Notes under the pieces: generated by a model
Told to the model about the DNA's origin: nothing
Seen by the model: the letters and a program-made list of their open reading frames with translations, nothing else
The model's database searches: none
Position numbers and translations under genes: made by a program
Assembly: GCF_030376615.1 (NCBI RefSeq)
Contig: NZ_JARRAB010000006.1
Span: forward strand, 1-64,000
DNA length: 64,000 bases
Reading direction: 5' to 3'
From: Pseudomonas sp. sp1636
Lineage (GTDB): Bacteria > Pseudomonadota > Gammaproteobacteria > Pseudomonadales > Pseudomonadaceae
Shown here: positions 47,545 through 55,766 of the stretch, one piece after another
Layout: every line of letters begins with the position of its first letter
How positions within the stretch are numbered: position 1 is the stretch's first letter

Positions 47545-49395
47545 TCAGAGCGCCTGGTAGCGCACGGTCAGGTAGACCGCCTGGCCGGGCTGGTTATAGC
47601 CCTGGGCGGTCTCGTAGTCGGCGTCCAGCAGGTTGGCGATGCGGGTCTGCAGGCGCCACTCGGGGTCGATGCGGTACTCGCCGCGCAGATCCAGGGTGGC
47701 GTAGCCGGACAGCTCCTTGGTGTTGGCCAGATCGTCGAAGCGCTGGCCCTCGGCGTGCAGACTGGCGCCGACACTGAAATCGCCGAGTCGGCGATCCAGA
47801 TCCAGATTGAACAGCTGCTTGGCGCGCCGCGCCAGTTCGTTGCCGTCGTTGGCCCCGGAGGAACGATTCTCCGGCTCCATCAGCGTGTAGTTGGCGTTCC
47901 AGTCCCAGCCGAGCAGTTGGCTGGCGAGTACCAGTTCGACGCCGCGAATACGCGCCTCGGCGACGTTGGCCGGCGCCATGATGCTGGCGTCGTAGGCGAT
48001 CAGGTCGTCGATCTCGGTGCGGAAGGCGTTGACCGACCAATGGCCCCAGGCATGCTGGCCGAGCAAACCGGCCTCCAGGCTCTGGGAGGTTTCCGCATCC
48101 AGATCCGGATTGCCGTAGCCGGGGTAGTACAACTCGTTGAAAGTCGGCGCCTTGAACGCGGTGCCGTAGCTGAGGGTCGCGCGCAGCCAGTCGGTGAGGG
48201 CATAGCCATAGCCGAGGTTGCCGGTGTCGTGCTTACCGAACTGCTGGTTGTTGTCGCGGCGCAGCGACAGTTGCCAGTCGTGCGCGCCCTCCTCGCCGAG
48301 GTACTGCACGAAGGCGCCTTTGTTATCCCGCGAATCCTCGGCGTAGGCGGTATTGCCGTTGACCTCGTCGTGCTGGTAGTCGGCGCCCAGGGTCAGGGTA
48401 TGGCCGGGCGCCAGGCTCAGGTCGTTCTGCCAGCTGGCGCTGTCGCGCCGGCTGTCGAAGCGCGAGTAGAAGGCGCCGTCCTGATCGGCATCGGACTTGT
48501 CCTCGCTGCGGCCGACCTGCAGGGTCACCTGCCAGGGCTCGAGCGGGGCGAAACGGGCGCGGCTGCCTATCACCCGCGACTCGCCATCGGCATGGGCGTG
48601 GAAACCGCCGGTACGCTTGCGGTTGACCTGGTCGTAGTCGTTGTGCGATTTGGCCTGCAGCAGGTTGGCGTCCAGCTCCAGGCCATTGGCGAAGCGGTAG
48701 CCGGCACTGAGCGCGGCGGACAAATTACGGTAGCCGTCGGCGTCGTCTTCATAGCCGCTGGTGGCGGTCTGCTTGACGTTGATGCCGTCGCTGTCCAGGC
48801 CGCTGAGGCCCAGGCTGTACCAAGCGTTGTCGCTGCCGCCGCTGACCCCGGCGCTGCCGCTGTAGCTGTCGTGGGTGCCGGCGCCTGCGGAGAAAAACGG
48901 CTTGATGCCCGCGCCGGCGCCCCTGCGGGTGAAGATCTGGATCACCCCGCCGATGGCTTCCGAGCCGTACAGGCTGGAACGCGGGCCGCGCACCACCTCG
49001 ATCCGCTCGATCAGCTCCAGCGGCAGATCCTGCAAGGCCGCGCCGCCGCTGGTCACCGAGCCGATCTTGATGCCGTCGATCAGCACCAGCACGTGATCGG
49101 ATTCGCTGCCGCGCATAAACAGCGAGGTGCTCTTGCCCGGCCCGCCGTTGTTGGCGAAGGACACGCCCGGCACTTTCTTCAGCAGTTCGGGCACGGAAGT
49201 CGCCTGGCTCTGCTCGATCTGCCCACGGTCGAACACCGTCACCGCCGCCAGGCTCTGCTCGGCGGTCTGCGCGGTACGGGTGGCGGTCACCAGTTGGTCT
49301 TTCAGGAGCAGATGTTCGTCGGCCTGGGCCAGGGACACGCAGGAAACGGCGCACAGCAGCAGGGCTGCCGGCTTGGCTGGAAGGGAATTGCTCAT
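47545..49395 (-). CDS. btuB: TonB-dependent vitamin B12 outer-membrane receptor
   Basis: This 616-aa outer-membrane receptor has an N-terminal signal peptide (cut near residue 25), a TonB box-like segment (DQLVTATRT), a plug domain (VPELLKKVPGVSF, FMRGSESDHVLVLIDG, RIEVVRGPRSSLYGSEAIGGVIQI) and a 22-strand-type barrel ending VYLTVRYQAL with the C-terminal aromatic-rich residue pattern. The 5' leader holds a cobalamin riboswitch and promoter, so expression should drop when B12 is plentiful. cobO and the other cob genes follow on the same strand. Confidence 0.94.
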   Translation of the reverse strand: MSNSLPAKPAALLLCAVSCVSLAQADEHLLLKDQLVTATRTAQTAEQSLAAVTVFDRGQIEQSQATSVPELLKKVPGVSFANNGGPGKSTSLFMRGSESDHVLVLIDGIKIGSVTSGGAALQDLPLELIERIEVVRGPRSSLYGSEAIGGVIQIFTRRGAGAGIKPFFSAGAGTHDSYSGSAGVSGGSDNAWYSLGLSGLDSDGINVKQTATSGYEDDADGYRNLSAALSAGYRFANGLELDANLLQAKSHNDYDQVNRKRTGGFHAHADGESRVIGSRARFAPLEPWQVTLQVGRSEDKSDADQDGAFYSRFDSRRDSASWQNDLSLAPGHTLTLGADYQHDEVNGNTAYAEDSRDNKGAFVQYLGEEGAHDWQLSLRRDNNQQFGKHDTGNLGYGYALTDWLRATLSYGTAFKAPTFNELYYPGYGNPDLDAETSQSLEAGLLGQHAWGHWSVNAFRTEIDDLIAYDASIMAPANVAEARIRGVELVLASQLLGWDWNANYTLMEPENRSSGANDGNELARRAKQLFNLDLDRRLGDFSVGASLHAEGQRFDDLANTKELSGYATLDLRGEYRIDPEWRLQTRIANLLDADYETAQGYNQPGQAVYLTVRYQAL

Positions 49396-49525
49396 CGCGT
49401 TCTAGGCTCCGCCGCCCCACCCGGGCGATCTTGGCTGAGTAAGACACGCGGAGAACCAGCGGCGAATGCACTGCACAAAGGCGCAGCCCACACGCCAGAC
49501 AACGCCCTCCGCGATGCCATGGACT

Positions 49526-49796
49526 GCGACAGGCCGGTCTCCGGGCTTACGAGCGGCGCGCAGAACATGCGCAATGCCACCAGACGCACCTTCCCATGCG
49601 AAGAGCCTGTCGGGCCTAACCGTTCGTAGCAGAACAGTGTTTAGTCCGACAGACGCCTAAAGCACAGTGGTTGAAAAAGCGCTGGCTTGACTCGTCTACC
49701 GTTGCGGGGGCAGCGTCGGAATAGTTGGCGTAAACACGCGCAACGCACCGACTTCCCTGTTTACCCACGGCCTTGGCCGTGGGTCACCTGAAGCAA
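49526..49796 (-). promoter_or_regulatory. Cobalamin riboswitch upstream of btuB
   Basis: On the minus strand the leader contains, in order, AGGTG, a P2-like hairpin (49763-49784), CAGGGAAGTCGGTG, the universal core GCTGCCCCCGCAACGGTA (49697-49714), CCACTG, TGGGAAGG, and the B12 box AGCCCGGAGACCGGCC (within 49526-49550). This order is that of the cobalamin riboswitch family. The aptamer begins close to the predicted transcription start and leaves about 130 nt before the btuB ATG for the expression platform. Confidence 0.93.
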
Positions 49797-49804
49797 GAGG
49801 CGCG

Positions 49805-49833
49805 AGTGTAGAGACTCATGTCGGCAACGTCTA
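49805..49833 (-). promoter_or_regulatory. Sigma70-type promoter for btuB riboswitch
   Basis: Minus-strand -35 TAGACG and -10 TACACT are separated by exactly 17 nt, and the transcription start would fall just before the riboswitch aptamer. The second riboswitch copy has the same -35 and spacing, with -10 TAGACT. Confidence 0.6.
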
Positions 49834-49887
49834 TGCGCCGAGCGACACCGGGCGTTCCGGCCGCGACCGCGGCGGCAAATCGGTCGC

Positions 49888-50187
49888 TCATTGGCCGATC
49901 AGGATCAGTTTGCCGGTCTGCGGATCGCGGTAAACCTGGCCGACGCTCTCCAGCCCGCTGCCGTCCTGGCCCTTGAGGCTGTCCGGCAGGCTCGGCAGTT
50001 CCCGCCCGCGCTCCACCGGCAGCGGCTGGCGCTGCGCCTCGAGCCGCTGCAGCAGGTCGGTCTGCGCCACCAGGGCGGCGATCAGGCCGCAGGCGAACAC
50101 CAGCACCACGTCGACCAGGTTGGCCAGCGGCCCGAGCGGATCGTCGTCGCCCTCGGCAAAACGGCTAGAGCGCCAGCGCCGGCTCAT
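49888..50187 (-). CDS. DUF2149-family (ExbD/TolR-like position) small membrane protein
   Basis: The 99-aa protein has one transmembrane segment (residues ~20-42: LGPLANLVDVVLVFACGLIAALVA), followed by a polar periplasmic tail. This is the layout and family of the DUF2149 proteins that accompany MotA/TolQ/ExbB-like proteins next to CobN-like genes. The motor Asp expected in ExbD-like helices may be Asp25 (NLVDVV). Its start overlaps the end of the ExbB-like gene by 23 bp. It probably forms a proton-driven complex with that protein. Confidence 0.85.
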   Translation of the reverse strand: MSRRWRSSRFAEGDDDPLGPLANLVDVVLVFACGLIAALVAQTDLLQRLEAQRQPLPVERGRELPSLPDSLKGQDGSGLESVGQVYRDPQTGKLILIGQ

Positions 50188-50641
50188 CGGCCTGCTCCCC
50201 GGCCGCCATGGCCTCGCGTCGATCCAGCAGTTCGTCGTACCAGCGCCGGCGCAGGCGGCCGAGGCCGAAGCCGATCACCCCGGCGAGCAGGCCGAACACC
50301 GTGGTGTCGAAGGCCACCCGCATGGCCACACTGAGAATCTGCACATTGCCCTCGCCGAGCGCCGCCAGCCCGGGGCCGAGCGGGATCAGGGTACCCATCA
50401 GGCCGAGCATCGGGCCGATCCGCGCGATCAGGTCGGCGCGTTCCAGGCGCTTGCGCGCACGCCGCTCGATTTCCGCCAGCGGCAAGCGCTGCCAACGCGC
50501 CAGGCCGCCGCAGCGTTCGCCTACCGCCACCCCGCAATCCCACACCGCCAGCGTCAGCAGGCCGAACAGGCCGAGGGTCACCGGTTGCAGCAACCAGCCG
50601 ACCAACAGGTGCAGCCAGGCGAATACTTGACTGTCGAACAT
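50165..50641 (-). CDS. MotA/TolQ/ExbB-family proton channel protein
   Basis: The 158-aa protein has a hydrophobic N-terminal helix pair (residues ~5-37), a charged cytoplasmic loop, and the family signature RIGPMLGLMGTLIPLGPGLAALGEG near residue 75. A third helix (TTVFGLLAGVIGFGL) follows. I start at the ATG 50641, 2 bp past the CobN-like stop; the open frame extends upstream but into that gene. With the DUF2149 protein it likely forms an ExbBD-like motor serving the CobN-like protein or a TonB-dependent receptor. Confidence 0.88.
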   Translation of the reverse strand: MFDSQVFAWLHLLVGWLLQPVTLGLFGLLTLAVWDCGVAVGERCGGLARWQRLPLAEIERRARKRLERADLIARIGPMLGLMGTLIPLGPGLAALGEGNVQILSVAMRVAFDTTVFGLLAGVIGFGLGRLRRRWYDELLDRREAMAAGEQADEPALAL

Positions 50642-50643
50642 AC

Positions 50644-53600
50644 TCAGTGCCCTCCACGGAGATGATGGCCGCGGCCGCGGCGGATGCCCAGCCCCAGCAG
50701 GCCGGCCAGCAGCAGGATGCCGAGCCAGAGTTGCCGATCCGACACCTGCCCGGCACCTTCTGCCGCCTCGGCGGCGGCCGGCGGTGGCGCTGGCGGCGGC
50801 TGTTCCGCCTGGATTTCGCTGAGCGTGCTGGGTGCCTGCTGCGCCCGGGCCTCGATCTGCGCCGCCTGCAGACGTTGCTGCAGCGCCGCGCGCAGCTCGG
50901 CCGGCAGTTGCGGCAGCAGCCATTGCAACATCGGGTGATCCGGGCGGGTATGGCCGCTGCCGGGCAGGCCGTGCTCGACCACCAGGCGGGCGAACTGCTC
51001 GCCGAGCTGCTGCACGGTGGCCTGATCGGCCTGCCAGAACTCCTTGTGAATCGCCACCAGCATGATCGCCAGCATGTTGCTCTTCACATGGACGTTATGT
51101 CCCTGTTCGAGGAAACGGTCGAGGCCGATCTCGTAGCGGTCGTCGATATACACCGCCTTGACCTCCTCCCAGGCGCTGTCCTTGATGATCTCGGGGTTGG
51201 TCACCTGCCAGCCCCAGAGGTACTCGAGGAACTCGCTGCCCATGGTGCGCGCGCCGGCATAGTCGTGCTGCATCAGCGCCTCGATCCAGGCCGGGTTGAG
51301 GAAGCGCCCGCGCAGCTCGCCGAGCAGCGCCTGCTGCAAGGGTTCCAGGCGCACACGGGTAGGGTCATTGTGCCAGCTGACGAAGTTTTCCGGGGCGGCG
51401 CCGGCGACCTGTTCCACCGCCAGGCTCAGGCCGCCCAGGTAATCGAAGGCGTCGTTGTTGTCCAGCAGGCCGTAGAGGTTGCTGGAGCGCCCGAGGTAGG
51501 TGCGGCGAACCTGTTTGAGGTTGTCGCGGAACACCTCCTGCACCGGTTCGCCCTGGTGAGCCAGGCCGTAGGCATGGCCCATGCGGCCGATATAGGCCTG
51601 GGCCAGCTCGCCGCGTTGCTGCCAACTGCCGGAGCGTTCCACCAGGCTGTTGATGCCGACACCATAGGCTCCCGGCGCCACGCCGAACAGGCGCAGCGCC
51701 GCCAGTTCGCCGGCCTGCTCGGCACCCAGGCCGGCATCCAGGCGGCGCGCGGCATCTTCCACCCAGTGCGCGGCGACCCGGTTGTCCGTCAGGCTCTCCG
51801 CGCCGCCGCTGGCCTGCTCGCCGAGCGGCGCCAGGGCGGCGGCCAGCGCCGGGCGCAGCGCCGGGTAGTCGCGGCGGATGGTGTCACTGGCGCCGTCCAG
51901 GGCCAGCAGCACGGCGCGTTCCAGCAGTGCCAGTTGGTCGGCATACAGATCGCGGAACAGCCCGGAGGTGGTGAACAGCAGGTCGCGGCGCTGCTCGTCC
52001 GCCGCCAGCGCCCGGCGTTGCAGGCCCTGGACGATGCCGCGGGCGTTCCATTGCGGCTCGACGCCGAGCAGCTCGAGGCCGAAGGCGATCATCGCGCCCT
52101 CGTCGCGCACCGTGTCCGAGGCCCAGAGGATCACCGCCTCGCGGCCGTCGGCGGCGATCGGTCGCTGGCGCGCCTGCAGCGCCATCTGGCGGCCGATGCC
52201 CCAGCCGATGCGGCTGGGCAGCAGGCTGCTGTCGAGGGCGTGGAAGTTGCGCCCGGTGGGCAGCGCTTCCGGGGTGCGGATCGGGTCGTTGCCCTTGCCG
52301 GGGGCGACGAAGCCGCCGTCCAGGGCATGCAGCAGCGCGTTCATCTCGGCGTCCGGCGAGTCGATCAGCGCCTGCCGGTGCTGCGCCTGGCCGGTGCCCA
52401 TGGAGGTCAGCAGGGTGTCCACCGCCTCCGCCTGCCAGGGCTTGCCGAACACGTGCAGGCCCATGGGCATGAAGCGTTCCTGGATATTGGTCAGGTAGTG
52501 GCCGACCTCGTGCACCAGCAGGTCGTCGTCGACCTGTTCGAAACCGATGCCGCGCAAGGCCAGGACCTCGGCCATCGACTCGCGCAGCTCCGCTTCCAGC
52601 CCGGCACTGCCGACCAGGCGTTTGATCTCGGCGATGGTCGCGCGGCGCGCCGGCCCCTCGCCCTGGCCGGCGCCGGCCTCGAAGCTCTCGATCAGCTGGC
52701 GCAGCTGCAGCAGATCGTCGTACAGCGGCGTGGCCACCAGCGGCGGGGTCAGGTGATCGATCATCACCGCCAGGCCGCGGCGCTTGGCCTGGATGCCCTC
52801 GCCGACGCCGTCGACGATGTAGGGGTAGATGCTCGGCAGGTCGCCGAGGATCTGCGTCGGGTAGTCCTCGTCGCTCAGGCCGATCCGCCGCCGCGGCAGG
52901 AATTCGTAGGTGGAATGGCGGCCCAGGTGGATCAGCGCGTCGGCCTTGAAGCCGTCGCGCAGCCAGTGATAGAAGGCCAGGTACTGATGCGGCGGCGGGA
53001 ACACCAGGTTAGCGTGCAGCAGTTCCTCGTCCACTTCCCAGCCGCGCGGCGGCTGCGGGCCGACGAATACCTTGCCGAACTGCAGCCCCGGCAGCAGCAG
53101 GCGGCCGTCGTGCACCATCACATAGCCGGGGCCTTCGCCCCAGCCGCGCAGGCCTTCGATGCCGGTGGCCGCCAGGGCGGCGATCAGCCGCTGCGCCTGC
53201 GCCCAATCGGCCTGGGCCGGCTGCGCCAGCGCCGCTCGGTAGAGGCTCTCCAGCTGCGCCAGCAGATCCAGGGCACGGGCCCGCGCCGGGTGCTCGACGC
53301 CATCCAGCACATGGTGCAACTCGCTGGAACCGTTGTTCAGAATCTCTGTGGCGATTTCCAGTTGCGAGGCCTGCAGCGCCCGGTGCAGCTGGGCGTTCCA
53401 GTAGCCCAGCGGGCCCTGGCGCATCTCCGCCTGCAGCGCCGCCGGCAGGGTGGCGAACCAGTCGCGGTATTCCTGGCCGCCCAGGCTCTGCACCTTGCCG
53501 GCCATCTCGGCCAGGGCATCGCCCTGCTCCGGCAGGTTGATGCCGCGCTCCTGCAGCAGGTCGAGCAGCGCCGCCGGGCTTTGCGGCAACGAACCGGTGT

Positions 53601-54969
53601 CGTAGCCCTCGGCCTGCAAACGACGGAGGATCTGCAGCAGCGACTGCGGCACGTCGAGGTTGTCCGCGCCTATGTTGTGGCGGCCCGGCGGGTGGTTGTA
53701 GTAGACGATCGCCAGGCGCTTGTCGGCATTGGCCGTGCGCTGCAGGTGCCACCAGCGCTGGATGCGCGCGCTGAGGGCGGCGACCTGCTGCGGCAGCGGC
53801 TCGCCGATGCCGAAGCGGATGCCCGACAGCGGGTCGAGCTGCTGCTCGTGCCAAGCGGCCAGCACCATGGCCTGGCTGGTGCCTTGCAACTCCGGCATGG
53901 CGATCTGGTAGTGCAGCTTGTCGCGCGCCAGGCCGTCGCTGGACAACTGCCAGGTCGCCTCGTCGCGCCCTTCCAGGCGCAGGCCTTTGAGTACCGGCAC
54001 ATCCAGCTGGGCGAACAGCTGGCTGACCTGCTCGCGGTGCTCGCCGCCGCCGATGACGAAATCCTGCAGGGCGATGATCGCCGCCAGCGGCGGGTGCTCG
54101 GCCTCCTGCAGCCAGCGCACCGCCTGCAAGGAACCCGCCCCCCAGTTGCCGAACAGGCTGACGCAGGCCAGCCCGGCCTCGCCCAGCGCCTGGCACAGGG
54201 CGTCGTTGAGCGCCCGGTCGCCGGCACGGTCGGCGCGGCCGTGATCGACGATGGCCACCAGCGCCTGGCCCTGCCAGCGCAGCTGCTCGGCCGCGCGGAT
54301 CTGCCCGTCCTGATAGAAACGCAGCGGCGGCCGGGCCTTGGCCGGCTCGGCCGTTACCGTCGCATCCACCCGCGCCGCCAGCCAGGCGAGCAGCGCGGCG
54401 ATGTTCTCGCTGCCGCCGGCCAGCCAGTAGCTGCGCGCGCTGAGCCAGTCGGCCTGCTGCGGGTGGGCCTGCTGTTGCTGCGCCAGCCACTGCGCCAGGT
54501 CGTCCGCCGGTTTGGCCGCGCCCAGGCGCTCGGCCTGCTCGCGGGAGGCGAACAGCGCCTGGCCGCGGCTGCGGCTGAGCTGCACCAGATCCTGCTCGCT
54601 GTGCAGGATGTACAGCTCGACCGGCGCCGCCGCGGCCAGCATCGGCCGCAGGCGCTCCACCTCGGCGCCGAACAGGCCGGCGCCGAACAACACCTGGCCG
54701 GCGTCCAGCCACTCGGCCAGCGCGGCATCGTCCAGTTCGCCCAGTTGTTCGGGGGTGCGCGCGCTGACCCGCTGACCGGGGTGCTGGCGCTGGAACTGGG
54801 CGACCGCCGCGGCGAATTCGGCGGCGCTGTAGGGCGAGACGATGGCGTTGATCTGCGCGGCGCCGGCCAGCGGCGCGGTCAGCGCCAGCAGCGCGGCCAG
54901 CGCCAGCCGGCGGATCAGGGCAACACCGCGCAGCGCGAACGCTGCCGACGGCGGAAGGGATTTGCTCAT
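50644..54969 (-). CDS. Envelope-targeted CobN-like (cobaltochelatase-family) protein
   Basis: This 1441-aa protein belongs to the CobN/BchH chelatase family. Recognisable blocks are HLGRHSTYEFLPRR with His685 and Glu689, PSIYPYIVDGVGEG, AKRRGLAVMIDHLTPPL and PTGRNFHALDSSLLPSRIGWG. Unlike cytoplasmic CobN it begins with a signal peptide (RRLALAALLALTAPLAGAAQ, residues ~20-40). It ends with a Pro/Ala-rich linker and a transmembrane helix plus basic tail (LWLGILLLAGLLGLGIRRGR). It should therefore lie in the periplasm, anchored to the inner membrane. The CobN motif usually written HGxxEWLPGK is changed here. It is controlled by its own cobalamin riboswitch and followed by the ExbB-like and DUF2149 genes. 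It probably does not act in cytoplasmic cobalt insertion. Confidence 0.88.
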   Translation of the reverse strand: MSKSLPPSAAFALRGVALIRRLALAALLALTAPLAGAAQINAIVSPYSAAEFAAAVAQFQRQHPGQRVSARTPEQLGELDDAALAEWLDAGQVLFGAGLFGAEVERLRPMLAAAAPVELYILHSEQDLVQLSRSRGQALFASREQAERLGAAKPADDLAQWLAQQQQAHPQQADWLSARSYWLAGGSENIAALLAWLAARVDATVTAEPAKARPPLRFYQDGQIRAAEQLRWQGQALVAIVDHGRADRAGDRALNDALCQALGEAGLACVSLFGNWGAGSLQAVRWLQEAEHPPLAAIIALQDFVIGGGEHREQVSQLFAQLDVPVLKGLRLEGRDEATWQLSSDGLARDKLHYQIAMPELQGTSQAMVLAAWHEQQLDPLSGIRFGIGEPLPQQVAALSARIQRWWHLQRTANADKRLAIVYYNHPPGRHNIGADNLDVPQSLLQILRRLQAEGYDTGSLPQSPAALLDLLQERGINLPEQGDALAEMAGKVQSLGGQEYRDWFATLPAALQAEMRQGPLGYWNAQLHRALQASQLEIATEILNNGSSELHHVLDGVEHPARARALDLLAQLESLYRAALAQPAQADWAQAQRLIAALAATGIEGLRGWGEGPGYVMVHDGRLLLPGLQFGKVFVGPQPPRGWEVDEELLHANLVFPPPHQYLAFYHWLRDGFKADALIHLGRHSTYEFLPRRRIGLSDEDYPTQILGDLPSIYPYIVDGVGEGIQAKRRGLAVMIDHLTPPLVATPLYDDLLQLRQLIESFEAGAGQGEGPARRATIAEIKRLVGSAGLEAELRESMAEVLALRGIGFEQVDDDLLVHEVGHYLTNIQERFMPMGLHVFGKPWQAEAVDTLLTSMGTGQAQHRQALIDSPDAEMNALLHALDGGFVAPGKGNDPIRTPEALPTGRNFHALDSSLLPSRIGWGIGRQMALQARQRPIAADGREAVILWASDTVRDEGAMIAFGLELLGVEPQWNARGIVQGLQRRALAADEQRRDLLFTTSGLFRDLYADQLALLERAVLLALDGASDTIRRDYPALRPALAAALAPLGEQASGGAESLTDNRVAAHWVEDAARRLDAGLGAEQAGELAALRLFGVAPGAYGVGINSLVERSGSWQQRGELAQAYIGRMGHAYGLAHQGEPVQEVFRDNLKQVRRTYLGRSSNLYGLLDNNDAFDYLGGLSLAVEQVAGAAPENFVSWHNDPTRVRLEPLQQALLGELRGRFLNPAWIEALMQHDYAGARTMGSEFLEYLWGWQVTNPEIIKDSAWEEVKAVYIDDRYEIGLDRFLEQGHNVHVKSNMLAIMLVAIHKEFWQADQATVQQLGEQFARLVVEHGLPGSGHTRPDHPMLQWLLPQLPAELRAALQQRLQAAQIEARAQQAPSTLSEIQAEQPPPAPPPAAAEAAEGAGQVSDRQLWLGILLLAGLLGLGIRRGRGHHLRGGH

Positions 54970-55098
54970 GTTGTCGTGCTCCTGTCGCGCTCACCCGTGC
55001 GACCCAGGCAGGGAAAGGCAGACGCAGAGGGACAACGCACGAACCGCAGGAAGACGCAGCCCGCACGCCAGACAGCGCCCTCCGCGATGCCATGGACT
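54970..55098 (-). promoter_or_regulatory. Expression platform and leader of the CobN-like gene
   Basis: This leader lies between the B12 box of riboswitch 2 and the CobN-like ATG. The first part is near-identical to the btuB leader (AGTCCATGGCATCGCGGAGGGCG type). The ribosome-binding site CAGGAG lies 9 nt before the ATG and could be masked when cobalamin is bound; I cannot decide between translational and transcriptional control. Confidence 0.5.
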
Positions 55099-55474
55099 GC
55101 GACAGGCCGGTCTCCGGGCTCACGAGCGGCGATCCACATTGGGGTCGCCGGCCAGCGCACCTTCCCATGCGAGGAGCCTGTCGGGCTTGACCGTTCGTAG
55201 CGAGGGAAAGTCCGGTTCGAGTCAGTTTTTGTTGATCTTTCGAGGCGAATAGCTAGCTATTTAACGAGAAAGAGCGGCAAAACTGGCCGAATCCGGCTTT
55301 TCCGCAGTAGAACAGTGTTAAGTCCGACAGGCTCCTAAAGCACAGTGGTTGAAAAAGCGCTGGTTTGACTCGTCTACCGTTGCGGGGGCAGCGTCGGAAT
55401 GGTTGGCGTAAACACGCGCAACGCACCGACTTCCCTGTTTAGCCATGGCCGTGGCCGTGGCTCACCTGAAGCAA
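55099..55474 (-). promoter_or_regulatory. Second cobalamin riboswitch, with an expanded arm
   Basis: This is a second copy of the btuB riboswitch, with the same core GCTGCCCCCGCAACGGTA (55375-55392), P2-like hairpin (55441-55462), CCACTG, TGGGAAGG and B12 box (55099-55123). It differs by 107 extra nt (55202-55308) inside one peripheral arm closed by a perfect 12-bp stem (55173-55184 with 55324-55335). It precedes the CobN-like operon, which should be repressed by cobalamin. Confidence 0.92.
55248..55261. repeat. 14-bp perfect palindrome inside riboswitch 2
   Basis: AATAGCTAGCTATT is fully self-complementary and sits in the AT-rich 107-nt insert that is absent from the btuB riboswitch. It may be a protein site or an extra RNA hairpin. 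Confidence 0.6.
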
Positions 55475-55482
55475 GAGGCGCG

Positions 55483-55511
55483 AGTCTAGAGACTCGCGCC
55501 GGCAACGTCTA
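55483..55511 (-). promoter_or_regulatory. Sigma70-type promoter for the CobN-like operon
   Basis: Minus-strand -35 TAGACG, a 17-nt spacer and -10 TAGACT match the btuB promoter copy. The region around the -10 is also a perfect hairpin, GGCGCGAGTC-TAGA-GACTCGCGCC on the plus strand (55477-55500), not kept in the btuB copy, which could be an operator. Confidence 0.6.
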
Positions 55512-55674
55512 TGCGCCGAGCGACACCGGCCAATCAGGCAACGACGCCGTCCGGCAATGGCCCGTTCACGCTCATGCCCCAGGGTTTTGCCGGGGCGCGG
55601 CGTCGCACTTGGTTGGTTGGAGGTCGCTTTCGCGCGCGCGCCTTTGAATAGTGGCGTCGGCCGGCAGATCGACG

Positions 55675-55703
55675 TTGACCCTGTCCCGGCCGGTTGTTAG
55701 CGT
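55675..55703 (+). promoter_or_regulatory. Candidate btuF promoter
   Basis: TTGACC and TAGCGT are spaced by 17 nt, 63 bp before the btuF ATG. The -35 is good but the -10 is weak. No cobalamin riboswitch core is present between 55512 and 55766, so btuFCD does not appear to be riboswitch-controlled. Confidence 0.3.
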
Positions 55704-55766
55704 GCGCTCACTCGCGGGCCCAGTGCTGGCATCGGCGCGAGAATCTGCGCGTCATCAGGGGAGAGC

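Noticed and set aside
50644..54969. Call as the biosynthetic cobaltochelatase CobN.
   Set aside because: The signal peptide, C-terminal anchor, altered motif and ExbB-like partners do not fit a cytoplasmic cobalt-insertion subunit.
55512..55766. Third cobalamin riboswitch upstream of btuF.
   Set aside because: Neither the GCTGCCCCCGCAAC core nor a B12 box is present in this gap on the plus strand.
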